Notes: generated from the letters alone by a model not told the origin. A DNA stretch of 64,000 nucleotides from Rhizophagus irregularis (GCF_026210795.1 NC_089432.1:2604001-2668000); one strand, 5' to 3'; counted from the first letter of the stretch, positions 1-11,251 are shown. Program-made: numbers and translations.

Positions 1-2261
1 TAAATATAAAATCCCAAGATTATAAATAGCTATTAAATGTCCATTATTTGCAGCTTTATTATACCAATTAGAAGCTCTTTTAAAATCTTTTTCAACACAT
101 TTTCCAAAATTATAAAAACAACCTAATTTAAATTGTCCCATTGCATAGCAATCTTTAGCTATTTTTTCATAATATACAAATGCTGATTTTTCACCTTTTG
201 TAATCATTCCATGTCCAAATTCATAACAATTTCCAACATAATATTGTGCTAATATATGACCCTGTACCGATGCATTAATAAATAAATTCAATGCTCTCAC
301 GTTATTTTCGGGTGTTCCAATTCCAAAATAATTAAAATATCCAAGTAAAAAATTGGAATTTGAATTGGTTTGGTTATATGATAGCCAATTATAGATTTCT
401 TCTGAATTTATATTATGGTTATTAAGATAATCAAGAACATGCTGTTTTGACTCATCTTTTCTATTTTCTTCCCTAAAAATAAGATCAACTATTTCATCAA
501 CTGCTATACTTAAATTCTTCTCAAATGAAATATTTATATTAATTTGATTATTTGTAGACATCATAAATAATTCATTTGCATTTGTATTATTGAATTTTTG
601 AATCATTTGAGATAATTCTCCATGCAATGAATTTTCTATACTATTTGGAATTAAACTTTCATTTGACGTAGGAATAATGTGATTAAACATACTTTGTTGA
701 TAAATTGTTGTGCTACTTGAATTTAGAGATATTCTTAATCTATTAACAACTTCATGTATTGATGGTCGTTCATTTGGTTCACAATTCCAACATTCTAATA
801 ATTATATTTGATTAAACTATGATAAAAATAAATACAAGAACTGAAATTAATAAGTGAAAATTAAATTTACCAGTATAAAGATCAGAATAATCATTAGGAG
901 TATCGGAAATAATTTCTTCTCTTCGACCTTGTGAAATTTTATACATTAAACTAAGATCATAATTTTCTTCATGAAATGGTGGTTTCCCACTTGATATTTC
1001 CCATAACAATACACCAATACTATATACATCGCTCTTCTCATTTAGTTTTAAATTGTCCGTTATTGCTTTCGGATCGATATAAGGAATCATACCACGTAGT
1101 CTTGATTGTGAATTAGATGATTCATCAACCCTTTTTGATAACCCAAAGTCTGCCAACTTAATGGAATTCTGATGAACTAACACATTACAGGAATGCTATA
1201 ATACACCAGCAGTATTAAATTAACTGTTAACTTAATTCATGTAAGGCCACACAAATTCGAATTTTCGGTTCACTTCACCCGGCCGGGTCACTTTTTCAAA
1301 TTTCAATAAAAAAAAGTTTATATATAAAAAATTTATCATGTGATCAGGACGTAATTTTATTGGCGGGTAAGTTTATCACGCGGCTGAGAACTTCTAGAGC
1401 GAAAATAAATTCCTCCCTTTTAAAAGTCAACCAATCAAATGTCACGATTTTATATATAAACTTTTTTTACTAATAAACAATAAACCCCGGGTCCCCGGGT
1501 TGATTTTAAATTTCAATGTTACATGAACCGAAAAATTGAATTTGTGTGGCCTAATATAGAAATTTTTTTTTAAAAAAAAATTACCAAGTCCCGGTGAACA
1601 ATCCCTTCGTCATGCAGGCATAATACAGAACAAGCTAATTGGTATCCCAAACTGTATTTATTATACCAGGTAAGTCTATGGAAATAATTTTTCAAATAGT
1701 CACGAAGAGCACCACTGTTTGCGTATTCCATTACTAATAAATAATCTTTTGTTGGATTAAGTATATTATCTAATAAAAAATGGTCATTATTAATTATTTC
1801 ATTAAAAAAAATATATATTTCAATCGTTATTAAATTTATTTAATAAAATTCTCACCTGTACCTGACTCATGTTTTGTAATTCCGTAAAAGCGAATAATGT
1901 TATCATGAAAATCTACATCTCGTTGAAGTTTAAGCTAAATTAATAATAAAAAATAAATAAATATAAAGAAAATATAAAAAAATAAATATTTTTTAGAATA
2001 TGCAATCAAATTTTTTAATAATAATAAAATTACCTCATGAATAATTTCTTTCAAAGTAATTTTATTAAGATTATAAAAAGATTTTAACGCTAAATAATTA
2101 TCAAAATTTTTCCAATTTGCACGAAAAACTTTTCCGAATGCTCCGGAACCAATTTCTTGAATATTTTTAAAATCTTCAAATTCATAATATTTAATATGTT
2201 TTTTATTGATAGCTTCTTCAATCCAATTGATCCATTCATTTATGTTTTCAATATTTTGCAT
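1..2261 (-). CDS. Protein kinase with C-terminal Sel1 repeats, copy A (partial, runs off the left edge)
   Basis: Model on the minus strand: exons 2261-2034, 1934-1862, 1769-1585, 1195-871 and 794-1 (continuing outside). All introns are GT-AG and phases agree with copy C. The start is the ATG at 2261, which aligns with copy C. The N-lobe has the glycine loop (GSGAFGKV) and ALK lysine. The C-lobe has HRDL, split from HSCN by an intron, then DFG, SDVYSIGVLLWE and a YIDPKAI segment in place of APE. After CWNCEPNERPS the last exon turns into Sel1 repeats with the GYFNYFGIG signature. The family is a tyrosine-kinase-like Ser/Thr kinase; Sel1 solenoids usually bind partner proteins, so a signalling scaffold is inferred. 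Intron 3 is enlarged by a MITE. No stop or frameshift was seen in the visible part. Confidence 0.85.
1245..1551. mobile_element. Harbinger-like MITE inside an intron of kinase copy A
   Basis: A 307-bp element with terminal inverted repeats starting GGCCACACAAATTC and ending in the inverse, each about 28 bp with two mismatches. It is flanked on both sides by TAA (1242-1244 and 1552-1554). The same intron in copy C (14507-14578) is short and lacks it, which gives an empty-site comparison. A 3-bp TAA/TWA duplication with GG-starting ends is typical of PIF/Harbinger elements. No coding capacity. Confidence 0.8.
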
Positions 2262-2432
2262 TTTGTTACTATTGCTATTATTCGAAATAGTGAATAGAGT
2301 ATGAAATAAAAATTTTTGACGGTAAAAGTAAAAAAAAAAGAAAATATATTCTAATTATGGATTTGTTGTGTAATATTAAAATTAAATTAATTGTTGATCA
2401 ACCGCAGTATTTGTTTTTTGATAAAAGTTATA
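2262..2432 (-). promoter_or_regulatory. 5' flank of kinase copy A
   Basis: The sequence upstream of the ATG is conserved with the flank of copy C (15267-15460), including TTGATCAACCGCAG near 2393-2407 and a leader rich in AATAATA. Conservation supports a shared promoter and leader. No TATA box can be assigned with confidence. Confidence 0.4.
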
Positions 2433-2608
2433 CTAATTTTCGCCCCAGATTCCCATTGGATCCGACGTGGAATTCCATGTAATGACGGCAGAAGACATGG
2501 ACCCGGATGATTACAAATGATTACAACTGAAATCAAAAAAATTCCAGATGTCGATCAATCGGACCCGGTTCACCGGCCAGAATCAATAGAAGTAGTGGCG
2601 AAAATTAG
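2433..2608. mobile_element. Possible 176-bp MITE
   Basis: Exact 12-bp inverted ends, CTAATTTTCGCC and GGCGAAAATTAG, enclose a GC-richer interior (GGACCCGG, CCGGCC) unlike the surroundings. No clear target duplication. It lies in the upstream region of copy A and is absent from the equivalent place near copy C. Confidence 0.45.
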
Positions 2609-2639
2609 CTAAATTTTAATAATTCAGTTAATATACGAG

Positions 2640-2760
2640 CAAATATACCAATTTGCTTAGCCCGCCAGAGCGTTGGGGAAATAAGGGATTATAAATTATA
2701 CGCTGAGTCACAAACTGACAAAATTTTGATACTGGTCTTTGTCACGTGTTAATAATAATT
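2640..2760. repeat. Upstream block shared by kinase copies (TTAGCCCGCC...ATAAGGGA)
   Basis: The block TTAGCCCGCC..GA.CGT.GGG..AATAAGGGA.TATAAATT recurs at 11295-11350 and, more degraded, at 15555-15600. All three lie on the 5' side of kinase-Sel1 copies, so this is either an old promoter segment or a repeat duplicated along with the genes. Confidence 0.5.
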
Positions 2761-4840
2761 GCTGATATAATATTAAATCAACCGCTTTACAAGTCATGGT
2801 GTTATTATCATTTATAAAAATAATTAAAGAACTTCCTTAATATTATTTTCATTATATATAAGATTTACTGAAGATAAATTACTATTATTAACACATTCAC
2901 AAATTATTATTGTTAAAATCGCCCGTGTTCAAAATTCAGTAAATATGTTTTTTTTTTTAGTAATTTATTTTATATTATTTAATATTTAATATTTTAGATA
3001 TCAACATAAATATTTTTTTCCTATTTTGGAATACTTTAACAATGTGAAGAAATTGTTACCTTAATTTTTATGCTTAACTGAAAGATAAAGAAATACTGAA
3101 ACAATTTTTAACCTAAATTATCAAACAAGTATATTTATTTTGTTTGTTATAGGATGTTATTTTTTTTTTGGTTTTTATTAAGAGGAGCATTTGTGATACA
3201 GTATCTATAAATTATACTTAGAACGTTAGTGCTCGTTATATAAACGGGCTATTTCACGGATCAGCCTCATGGCGATCATTATGATCGGTGAAATAACTAT
3301 CAATATATATTTTCACCGGTTAACAATAAAATAATGTCTGGATTTTCATTTGAAATTTTTTTTTTTCATTTTAATCTAATATGATCTAAATTGAAAAATA
3401 AAGCTCAATTTTGAAAAAAATTTTTTATCAGTCTTTTGACGAATTTCAAGAAACGAGATCTAAAATCTACGTATATGATTCTATATTATAAAAACTAAAA
3501 AACTTGTTTTGCAGGAATAAATTATAAATACTGTAATATTCAGGTAAAGGATATATGAAATGAATTTTTTTCTTTTGATGCTATAATTTTAAAAAAAATC
3601 TCATGACAAAACGAGTATATAGTAAATTAGTATGGTACGATATAATATAATAATTAATAAGTAAGGTTTAAGTACAGGTACGATGAGTAAAATATCATAG
3701 GAATTATAATATCACATGAATAACCTTTGGGCATGATTTAGTAAAAATTCCGAATTACAGAATGAATCTTATTTTAAAATAAATCTTTAATATAAATTTT
3801 TTTTTAAGATGTAAAAGTGTAATTTAAAAGACGTTGATATTAAATTTTAGTATTTTGCAGTTGTATCATAGACGAAATGAAAATTAATTTATAGAAAAAT
3901 TTCCTTTAATTTTTTAATGGTAAATTTTTAAAATGAAATTGAAAAAGAAAAAAATAATATAGGTATTATATTTTATTAACTTCGTACCGTTCCGGAGAAA
4001 CAGGTACGGTGAGATCGGCAAATGGAAACAGCATACCGGTTAAAGTTTCATATCTAAAAAACAATAAAGCACAATACCGTAACAAATGCACTAAAATATA
4101 CCATAAATAACACCCTAACAAACTTGATGTTTGAATTAAATTTACATAATTATTTTTTTTCTCAAAATATTGAACAAAATTTAATATCACAAAGACGATT
4201 TCTAAGCCTAAGATTGTACCGAAATTATATATTTCTATATATTCAGTTTGTTAAATAAAAAATAAAATAATGGGTAAAATTAAAATGACATAATATTAGA
4301 GAACTGCATAATTCATTGCTGCTATGAGTCGCTTTAATAATGTTCATAAAACTAAAATTTGAAAATATTATACAGTAAAATTCGATAAATCGGAAATTTC
4401 GATATACGAAAATCCGTTATATTAATTGACCTACATTATATTTAACATTTTCTTTATTTTAAGTAAAAGAAATCATGAAAATGAGTATAAAATATTTTTT
4501 ATTGCGAATAATTACATCAATGACTACGGCCGGAATTAAGATTTCATAACTCTGGCCAAAATTAAGATTCAATTTTATTGGTTACTGTATATCGAATCAT
4601 TTTTTAGAGAAATTTGATCTCTGATTTTTTACTAATAAATTTCGGTATATCCGGTTTAAGCCCAAATCTGGTTTAGACAAATTTCACTTACCAGTTACTG
4701 TTATATAATGCGTCTATCCTCCATCCAAAGATATAGTGCGAATAACCATCATGTGCAGATACGGATTGACGGATGGAAAATATCCGCGGATTGTAACACT
4801 AATTTCATTAATATTCCATTATCAGTTATCTAATCCCCAC
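2761..4840. other. AT-rich intergenic stretch without a convincing gene
   Basis: Only short open frames and A/T runs were seen. At 4380-4680 there are degenerate CG-containing words (TAAATCGGAAATTTCG, AATTTCGGTATATCCGG) that look like remains of a DNA transposon, but no clean ends were found. Near 4788-4797 a GGATTGTAACACTAA end matches the right end of the hAT-like element at 22740-22753. Confidence 0.4.
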
Positions 4841-5570
4841 TTTCGTTAAAAATAGAAATTTATTACTATCCGGTTCATTGCATCGCGTTTCTCTATTTCA
4901 TTACCAATTAACATTCACAAAATCAATAATATTAGTCCTTCGCGGGTGATGAGTCATGAGTGTAAGTATTACTTATTAACTAAAGTGGGTGATGTTTATT
5001 CTGGCATTGTTAGTATTCCTAATATTAGTAATTTAAACCGTTCTATAATAAAAAATAATATAAGGAAAGGCTATATTGTAAATTTATTTATAAAAACTCC
5101 TGTAAAAGATAAAAATAGTTCTGGTAGATGATTTAATAAACGTAAACTTTTTGGGATTTATCTTATCACTTTTATTAATAAGTTAGACCATTCACTTGTT
5201 TCATTATAAAATAAATTTTAAGCTTGCTATCGTTTATCTTATTTTAGTTGTTGAGCCTAATACAGTTAATATCGTAATTAGAAATGCAATGAGATTAATA
5301 TTTTAGATAAATCAAACCTTCAAGATTAGATAACAAATTTGACTAAAAGATCCACAAAATACCGTTCCAAAATAAATCAGTTTAGATTTTGGTAACATGA
5401 TTATTATTTGTTATATTTTTTGTTCGTTTCATCTTCATTTGCTTAAGAAATGTGCTTGTTGCAATATACTAGAAATATTTCCTTTATAATATGTCATTTA
5501 AATTCTTTTTCAAAAGGTAAAATCGTATTAAACGAGAAAAGTAATTAGTTCATATAAATAATAATTTTAT
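4840..5570. repeat. Duplicated intergenic segment of the kinase array
   Basis: This stretch is a diverged copy of 11880-12310 plus 12650-12880. Shared words include AATATTAGTCCTTC, GTTTATTCTG.., AAAAGATAAAAAT and CCATTCACTTGTTTCATTAT. The part at 5300-5570 is also repeated at 6385-6620. It is the 3' flank of kinase-Sel1 genes, which shows that gene plus flank was duplicated as a unit. The open frame 4946-5131 in it is broken in the other copy and is not called a gene. Confidence 0.6.
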
Positions 5571-5574
5571 TGCC

Positions 5575-5735
5575 ACGGCCAAGCCAATTTGTTTGGCCGT
5601 TGACCGATTTAGCCGATCGGCCAAAGCCAACGGTCAAAATTGACGGGCCAAAGTTGATTGGGAATTGACCGTGACCAGGAACTAAATCAGCCGTTTTGGC
5701 CGGCCAAATCGGTCAAACATAATGTTAATCAAATG
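5575..5735. repeat. GGCCAA / TTGACCG-rich degenerate repeat patch
   Basis: Many overlapping copies of GGCCAAA, CGGCCAA and TTGACCG in both orientations form a GC-rich patch in AT-rich DNA. It resembles the simple, repetitive interiors of the GC-rich MITEs elsewhere in the window (22870-23110, 42334-42682). Ends not resolved. Confidence 0.5.
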
Positions 5736-5840
5736 GCCAAATATCTAATTCATTTTCATACTTATTCATTAGAACGGTAAAAAATTGTTTTATAAAATTA
5801 TTTTATTAAAATGTCACAATTTTGGTGATTTTATTGAAGT

Positions 5841-6045
5841 ATTACAGCTGATTTCATAATGTACGGGACACTTAGCAAATTTTAAAGAACTCGGAAATAT
5901 TCGGTAAAGCTTGATATAAAATAAAAATTATACGCTAATTTTGGAGTACTATTCCGAGAATGGTGGTATAATTTTATCTTATTTTGAGCTTTACCGATTA
6001 TTTCCGAGTTCTTTAAAATTTGTACATTGTGAAATCAGCTGTAAT
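5841..6045. mobile_element. 205-bp foldback MITE
   Basis: Almost the whole element is one inverted repeat. The ends ATTACAGCTGATTTCA / TGAAATCAGCTGTAAT continue inward through AAATTTTAAAGAACTCGG and the inverse, for about 85-90 bp per arm. A possible 3-bp duplication AGT flanks it. No coding capacity. Confidence 0.75.
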
Positions 6046-6384
6046 AGTAAATGTGTGCCGATCTCCCTTTACCTATATATATCCTAAAACGCCCCTTCGG
6101 TGAAATATCCCTTCGGTGAAATGATATCGGCGAAATGTACCGTACCGTACGAGCAATGACAATTATTATTGGGTGTGTACCGAAATTGGAATGGATCAAG
6201 TGCGACTTCCACTTGACGATAAAGATATAACAACTTTTTACCTTGTTTTTTTTTGCGTTAAATTCTCATAATACTCAGGATATCTGTTGACACTTTCATG
6301 GTCACCTTGATTATACCCTTGTCCTTAACTTTTGAAATAAAATAATTTAATAATTTTTTACTTTTTTAATAATAAGGGTTTTAT

Positions 6385-6684
6385 TTTTTGCCAAACTTTC
6401 GAGATTAAAAAACTACTTTTGACTAAAGATCCACCAAATACTGTTAAAGTAAATCAGTTTTGAGGTAACATGATTATTATTTGTTGTACTTTATGTTTCA
6501 TTTTATCTTCATTTGTTTAAGAAACGTTTTTGTTGCGATATACTATATCATTTATTTTCTTTTTCAAAAGGTAAAATCATTCTAAATGAAAATTAATTAG
6601 TTCATTATACTAGGTATAAATCATAAAATCAACATTACATAATAATTTAATAAATTCTTGTCTAAATATACAATTTAAATGTCT
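6385..6684. repeat. 3' flank of kinase copy B (third copy of the shared 3' flank)
   Basis: Matches 5300-5570 and 12650-12960 (TTTAAGAAACG.TTTTGTTGCGATATACTA, CTTTTTCAAAAGGTAAAATCATT, ATTAGTTCATTATACTAGG). It leads directly into the Sel1 remnant at 6685. Confidence 0.65.
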
Positions 6685-7085
6685 TTAAATAATTTTACAT
6701 AAACTGTTTCTAATTTTTTTAAGCATTTTTAATTTATTTTGAGCATCTTGATGTCCTTGTTTAACAGATTGCTTATACCAATAAATTGCTTTGTCTATAT
6801 TTTTTTCAATTCCATCTCCATTCTCATACATAATAGCAAGATTATATTGTCTAATTTTATTTCCTAAATTTGCAGCTTTCTGATATAATTCAACAGCCTT
6901 TTTCCTATCAATACTTATTCCAATTCCGTTACAGTAACAATTCCCTAACATCGTTATTGCTCTTGGATATTCACTTTCAGCTGATTTTTTAAATAATTCA
7001 AAAACTTTTTGATGATTTTTATCAACACCTTTTCTATGTAAATATAAAATTCCAAGATAATCATAGCTGTCAAATAACCATTATT
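6685..7085 (-). pseudogene. 3' remnant of a kinase-Sel1 gene (copy B)
   Basis: About 130 codons of open Sel1-repeat frame on the minus strand: LGNCYCNGIGISID.., then NLAIMYENGDGIEKN, ending IRNSLCKII and a stop. It aligns with the C-terminal third of copy C. Homology stops abruptly near 7085, where copy C continues with CHLAAMLC-type repeats; from there the sequence is foreign. A promoter-like block of the same gene family reappears at 11280-11350, so the 5' part was lost or replaced by the island between. Not a functional gene by itself. Confidence 0.75.
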
Positions 7086-7152
7086 TAATTAATTACGATT
7101 TTCAATCTCCAAAAAGAAAAAGGAAAAGGGGGAGCTAATCTTGGATGTACCG

Positions 7153-7217
7153 TATCTCCGAGATCATCTACTAACATCGGTACATTGTACCGATGTTGGT
7201 AGATGATCTCGGAGATA
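7153..7217. repeat. 65-bp near-perfect palindrome
   Basis: Two 32-base arms (starting TATCTCCGAGATCATC) are separated by one base, with a single arm mismatch. It sits at the border between the kinase remnant and a GC-richer decayed ORF, so it may mark an insertion or rearrangement end. Confidence 0.75.
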
Positions 7218-8470
7218 AAGGAAAAGAGATGGCACGTGACTTATTCTTCCATCAATTTGTCGAAGACAGGGAAAGTTTTTAGGATACAAGTGAGACAACA
7301 TTACAAATACAAGGCCGTAATTGCAAAAATTTTGTTGAAAGAAAATTTTGAAACTACTTCAAAAATGGCACTTTTGGAATTTTTATTAGCAAAAATTATA
7401 TTAGATGGTACAACGCAGCAAATGGACTGAAAGCAAGACAGGAACGAGATAAATGGCAATTGGTCAGGAACCTAACTAAAGAAGAAATGGAGAATATAAA
7501 AAGGAGCAGTGAATGCGTTTTAAGAAAAAGCTTCTTACATTAAAATTATTAGAATCACGCAAAAATTGGAAAGTGATTGGATACTTTAATGATCAAAAAG
7601 CATCGGAAAACACGGTAGAGATTTCTTTGAAGAAGAAGGATTTAGTGAAGATTTGGATGGTAAGGAACTTCAAGATGATATATAAAAACGGCAAAAGTAA
7701 GGATGAGAAAAAAAAGAAGATTGTGAATTTAATAAGTACGAATCATGGTGCAGAGAAAGATTTTCGACACCGCAGACGCCTCCAAATAGGACATACTGTA
7801 TATGGAGCTATCAAACATGGCGGCAAAGAATAAGCAAAAACTGACATCAACGTACCGACTGATGAAATGATAGTGAACATGATTAATGAATGTCGTTTAA
7901 GTGAGAAAGGGGAATTGGAAGAAAGCGACATAGAAGATGAGGACGATCTAGCTTTTGACAAATTGGAAAATAGAATTAGCTAGTAAACCTCTAAAACGTG
8001 ATAATGTCGCACCAGAAGATCGTAAAAGATTACCGAGCGAAAAAAAATTGAGTACGCTCGATATCAAGTATCTAATAATGAGTCTGAAAGAGATTTGGTG
8101 AGAGAGGTGCAAGCCAAATTAGAGGAAATAGAGGAGATTTTTGCGGAAACTTCTAATGAAATGGAATGGGAAAAAATCAACATAGACTCATAGAGGCCTT
8201 GCGATTGATAAAGAGCGAATATAAGTTGACGAAGCCGAGGCAAGTGAAAAGCTGGGCGATGAAGACGAACAACTTTATGATGATGAGTCAGAGAATCATC
8301 AGCATGGCGGAACAAATAAAGCGATATATTGCGCGAATACACCACACTTAATGATGATTTCAAAAAAAAGACTGAAGGATGAAAATCGCAAGACGGACGA
8401 AAAAGAAATTGGAGAGAAACGACCAATGACGGAGACGCCACCACCACGAAAGCCGAAAAATTTTAGAGGA
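7203..8470 (+). pseudogene. Decayed hydrophilic ORF of unknown family
   Basis: A GC-richer stretch that reads as protein in pieces in shifting plus frames: 7203-7430, then a piece with ARQERDKWQLVRNLTKEE around 7425-7520, 7513-7833, an acidic piece (GELEESDIEDEDDLAFDK) near 7910-7980, a coiled-coil-like piece (REVQAKLEEIEEIFAE) near 8100-8160, and a basic/proline end (TETPPPRKPKNFRG) near 8430-8470. At least four frameshifts. I do not recognise the protein. Its downstream tail (8700-9030) matches a LINE 3' tail elsewhere in the window, so a retroelement ORF1 or a retroposed gene is possible. Confidence 0.5.
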
Positions 8471-8699
8471 TAATAATTGAGGAGATAGAGATGTCTGATA
8501 ATTTTGCATCGTATAATCGAGGTCACGTGATCTCACGTAAAAAAATTTTTCCGATAGAAAAAATAGGATAAATTCGATGTAAATTTAGTCAGTAGGGATG
8601 GGTAACACAAGACTAGTTTTTTTGTAGGCGGAAACGTGATGAAGGGAAAGTTTGGGATAATGATTACTGGGATGTGGGGCTGTTGGGCCTCGTCTGAAT

Positions 8700-9035
8700 T
8701 TTCAGCTTAGATCTCAGTCGTATAACGAAATTTCTCCTGTAACGTTTATTTGGTTTATTTGGTAATGGTTTTTGTTTTTGTTTCTTTTTTTAGTTTTTTT
8801 GTCTTCTTTAGTTAGGTTTTATTTTATTTGTGGATTTGAGATAATTTATTAGGATCCTAGCATTGCATGACAGTACATATTATGATCTAGCCCGTTGTAT
8901 TTAGAATAGATTATGCCCTAACTGCTATAGAGCCCACGATCCTTGAGGTCTGCGGTTCTAAGTATTTCGAATATTAATATGTACTAATACAAATATTAAT
9001 AAAGAAATGCAATGCATGGTTTTTTTTTTAAAAAA
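8700..9035 (+). repeat. LINE-type 3' tail
   Basis: The segment CTATAGRG..., GTATTTC..., TTAATATGTA and AATAAAGAAATGCAATGCA followed by a homopolymer run matches, on the other strand, the tail at 47855-48010 (AATAAAGAAATGCAGTGCA). Two copies of a non-LTR element 3' UTR are the simplest reading. Confidence 0.6.
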
Positions 9036-9141
9036 AAAGATTTTCTATTCATCTACCCAAAATAAAAATAGAATAGTCTCCATATAAATAATTTGAATTA
9101 TGTAACTTAAAATTCCGTGCATATAATTAGACCCGTGACAT

Positions 9142-10100
9142 TGTGGTGGTCAGTCAACTAAGTAAATCAAAACTATATGTGGTTAACTAACTATAAGCTT
9201 ATTTAAATTTTTTGATCAACATAATATTTATATAAATTCATATATATAAACGTAAAGCTTATTTTTTTAGATGCCCAGATTGAATAACAACTTCTTTCTC
9301 GGTTATTTTGGTATTAATTAATTTTTATGAACTATGACCATAAAGTTACGAAGCATTTTTTTACATTAGCCATTAAATTTTCTAGTATTATAGACTAAAA
9401 ATCCATCTATATATCAAAGTTTGACTCTTCAAACCAAATACTAGGTATCTTATATTAAATGTAACAAATAGCTTCGTAACTTTGTTTATATGGTTGCATT
9501 AATGATTTTCATATAGTTTTTTTCTTAAGATACAAAATAGTTAAAGCTGTACATCTAATTTAACAGTAAGTTATGGGTATATATAAATAATACAAACGCC
9601 GGTTCCATTTAAAAAAAGCAAATAAAGCACGTCTTGATAATATTGAAAAACTAATGAAAAGGTATCATCTACCAGTGAAGATGTATATTTTGTCAATGAA
9701 GAGGTGTTTTTTGATGAAGAAGTGTTTTCTATTAATGAAGAGACGCCTATTGATGATAAGAATCCACAAAAATCTTATTTAATTTCGATGATACAAGAAT
9801 TACCTGATAAAGATATATCTCAAGCAAGAAATCTTATTTCAATTATGTGATATCCAAAAGGACCAAATAAAGAGAAGATATTTTCGCCATATTTACAACA
9901 AAAAACATAGCTATTTTTTATAAGCATCATTCTTCTCATCAATTTTTAAAGACTCAAATTTAACAATTTACGATAATGATATTGCTACCTCAATATTACA
10001 TAATCAAGGATCGACATCTTTGTTTCACAAAAAATTCGATAATAAGTTTTTATATGGTACCACATATAGTTTTGATTTACTTAGTTGACTGACCACCCCA
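9142..10100. mobile_element. Mutator-like non-autonomous element with 9-bp target duplication
   Basis: 959 bp between two copies of CCGTGACAT (9133-9141 and 10101-10109). The terminal inverted repeats share GGTGGTCAGTCAACTAAG and continue identically through the ATATGTGGT word, about 45 bp in all. A 9-bp duplication fits Mutator-like elements. Inside are a second small foldback (9340-9500, AAGTTACGAAGC and inverse) and a piece of coding sequence (9610-9910). No transposase. Confidence 0.8.
9610..9915 (+). pseudogene. Coding fragment inside the Mutator-like element
   Basis: Plus-strand protein-like pieces: KANKARLDNIEKLMKR, then after a frame change EDVYFVNEEVFFDEEV, then SYLISMIQELPDKDISQ, an in-frame TGA, then YPKGPNKEKIFSPYLQ. 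It reads as a host gene fragment captured by the element and since decayed. Family not recognised. Confidence 0.45.
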
Positions 10101-10109
10101 CCGTGACAT

Positions 10110-10460
10110 GCCCCTTCCAACCGGTTAATGAAAAAACTTTTCTTTTTTTGCTGATTCGTTAAAAAAAACTGTTTGTATTATTAATGATTTTTCATCGGCC
10201 GCAACTACTATCCTTTTCGGTCTTTTTTTAGACCAAATTATTCTTTTACAGTAAATATTTTCGGTCCTTTGGTCTTTATGTTTAGACCTCAAATATTTTT
10301 TCTGTCTTTTTAGATCGAATTCTTTTTTTTTTATAATATTTCTTTTTTGATTTTTTAAAACCGATATTTTAATGATTTATTTTGATATTTTTGTTCCGGT
10401 TTTTTTAAATCCGAATTTTTTGAATTTTTTTCTTTATTAACATTAATAAAAAGACTTTCT
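10110..10460. repeat. T-rich tract with serial small hairpins
   Basis: Repeated GGTCTTTTT..AGACC-type words (10217-10235, 10264-10290, 10303-10318) and CCGGTTT..AAATCCG (10396-10413), spaced by T runs, look like a degenerate tandem repeat that can form several short stems. No gene. Confidence 0.45.
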
Positions 10461-10629
10461 TGCTATTTTTTTTATTATTCATTTTTATTGTATTTATTCA
10501 TTTATAATTAACACTAATAAAAGGATAATTTTCTTGGTTATCTCCATCCTATAGCATAAGTTATAGTAAATTTTTAGTTATATAAAATAAAATGTTTAAT
10601 TAAAATCATAATAAATGCTGTTGTAAATA

Positions 10630-10980
10630 GTAAAATGAGAGTATCGTTAAAAAATAAGAATATTTTGTCTTTAGAACAAATAATAGAGATAGACAATAAC
10701 AAGATTATGAAGTGGAAGTATTTGTACTTAGAAAATGATAACAAAATCAAAGGGAAAGGACCTTTGTGATATAAGCAAATTAAAGTTATAATTATGATAG
10801 ACGATAATTGACGCAGGGAAAAAGAGAAATTTAAAACTTTAACAACTACTAACAGTGAGTTCGTAAAGATTGCTCAAGAAACGTCTGTACTCTGTAATAA
10901 TATTATTATATTAGTTGAAAACAATAATAAGAATTCACGTGAATTGCACGTGGTTTGTTTAACAGTTAATAGAAAATTTA
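10630..10980 (+). pseudogene. Decayed LINE ORF fragment
   Basis: Plus-strand frame starting near 10634 reads SLEQIIEIDNNKIMKWKYL, then GKGPL-stop-YKQIK, then REKEKFKTL. This resembles the segment between the reverse transcriptase and the C-terminal zinc motif of Glomeromycotina LINE proteins (a 'WYK' motif and a charged stretch). Several stops. The assignment rests on recollection of that family and should be treated as tentative. Confidence 0.35.
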
Positions 10981-11006
10981 GCATAAATTAACCCTAGCTA
11001 ATTTAA

Positions 11007-11251
11007 AATACGGATCTTCTTTTAGTTGATTGGTTTGTTTCTTTTTTATTTCTTTCCGGGTTGGCGGGTGAGTTCTGGGGGTGGTCGAGGATCCTTTCCG
11101 TTGCTCGCTTTTCTTCAAGGTCAGATGTCACTGCCTGTTGTGGCGGTTTTTTCGTTAGTGATAGAATTACTTTCGGCTCAATTTATTTGTTGTCCTTGTA
11201 ATTTGTACTTCGAATTGGTTCGTCTGAAACATAAAAATAAAATAAAAATAA
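11007..11251 (+). mobile_element. Retroposed fragment with 17-bp target duplication
   Basis: A 245-bp GC-richer insert flanked by AACCCTAGCTAATTTAA on both sides (10990-11006 and 11252-11268). It ends in an A-rich ATAAAAATAAAAT tail. Long duplications and an A-rich 3' end mark target-primed retroposition (a 5'-truncated LINE or a SINE). The tail resembles that of the insert at 37656-37791. Confidence 0.8.

Noticed and set aside
3966-4190. 74-aa minus frame with hydrophobic stretch
   Set aside because: No start context, neighbour or domain; lies among degenerate repeats.
4378-4700. Possible pogo-type element starting ACAGTAAAATTCG
   Set aside because: Only one plausible end; the other side shows weak, scattered similarity.
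4946-5131. 61-aa plus frame
   Set aside because: The duplicate at 12000-12200 is broken by indels and does not keep the frame, so no coding constraint is visible.
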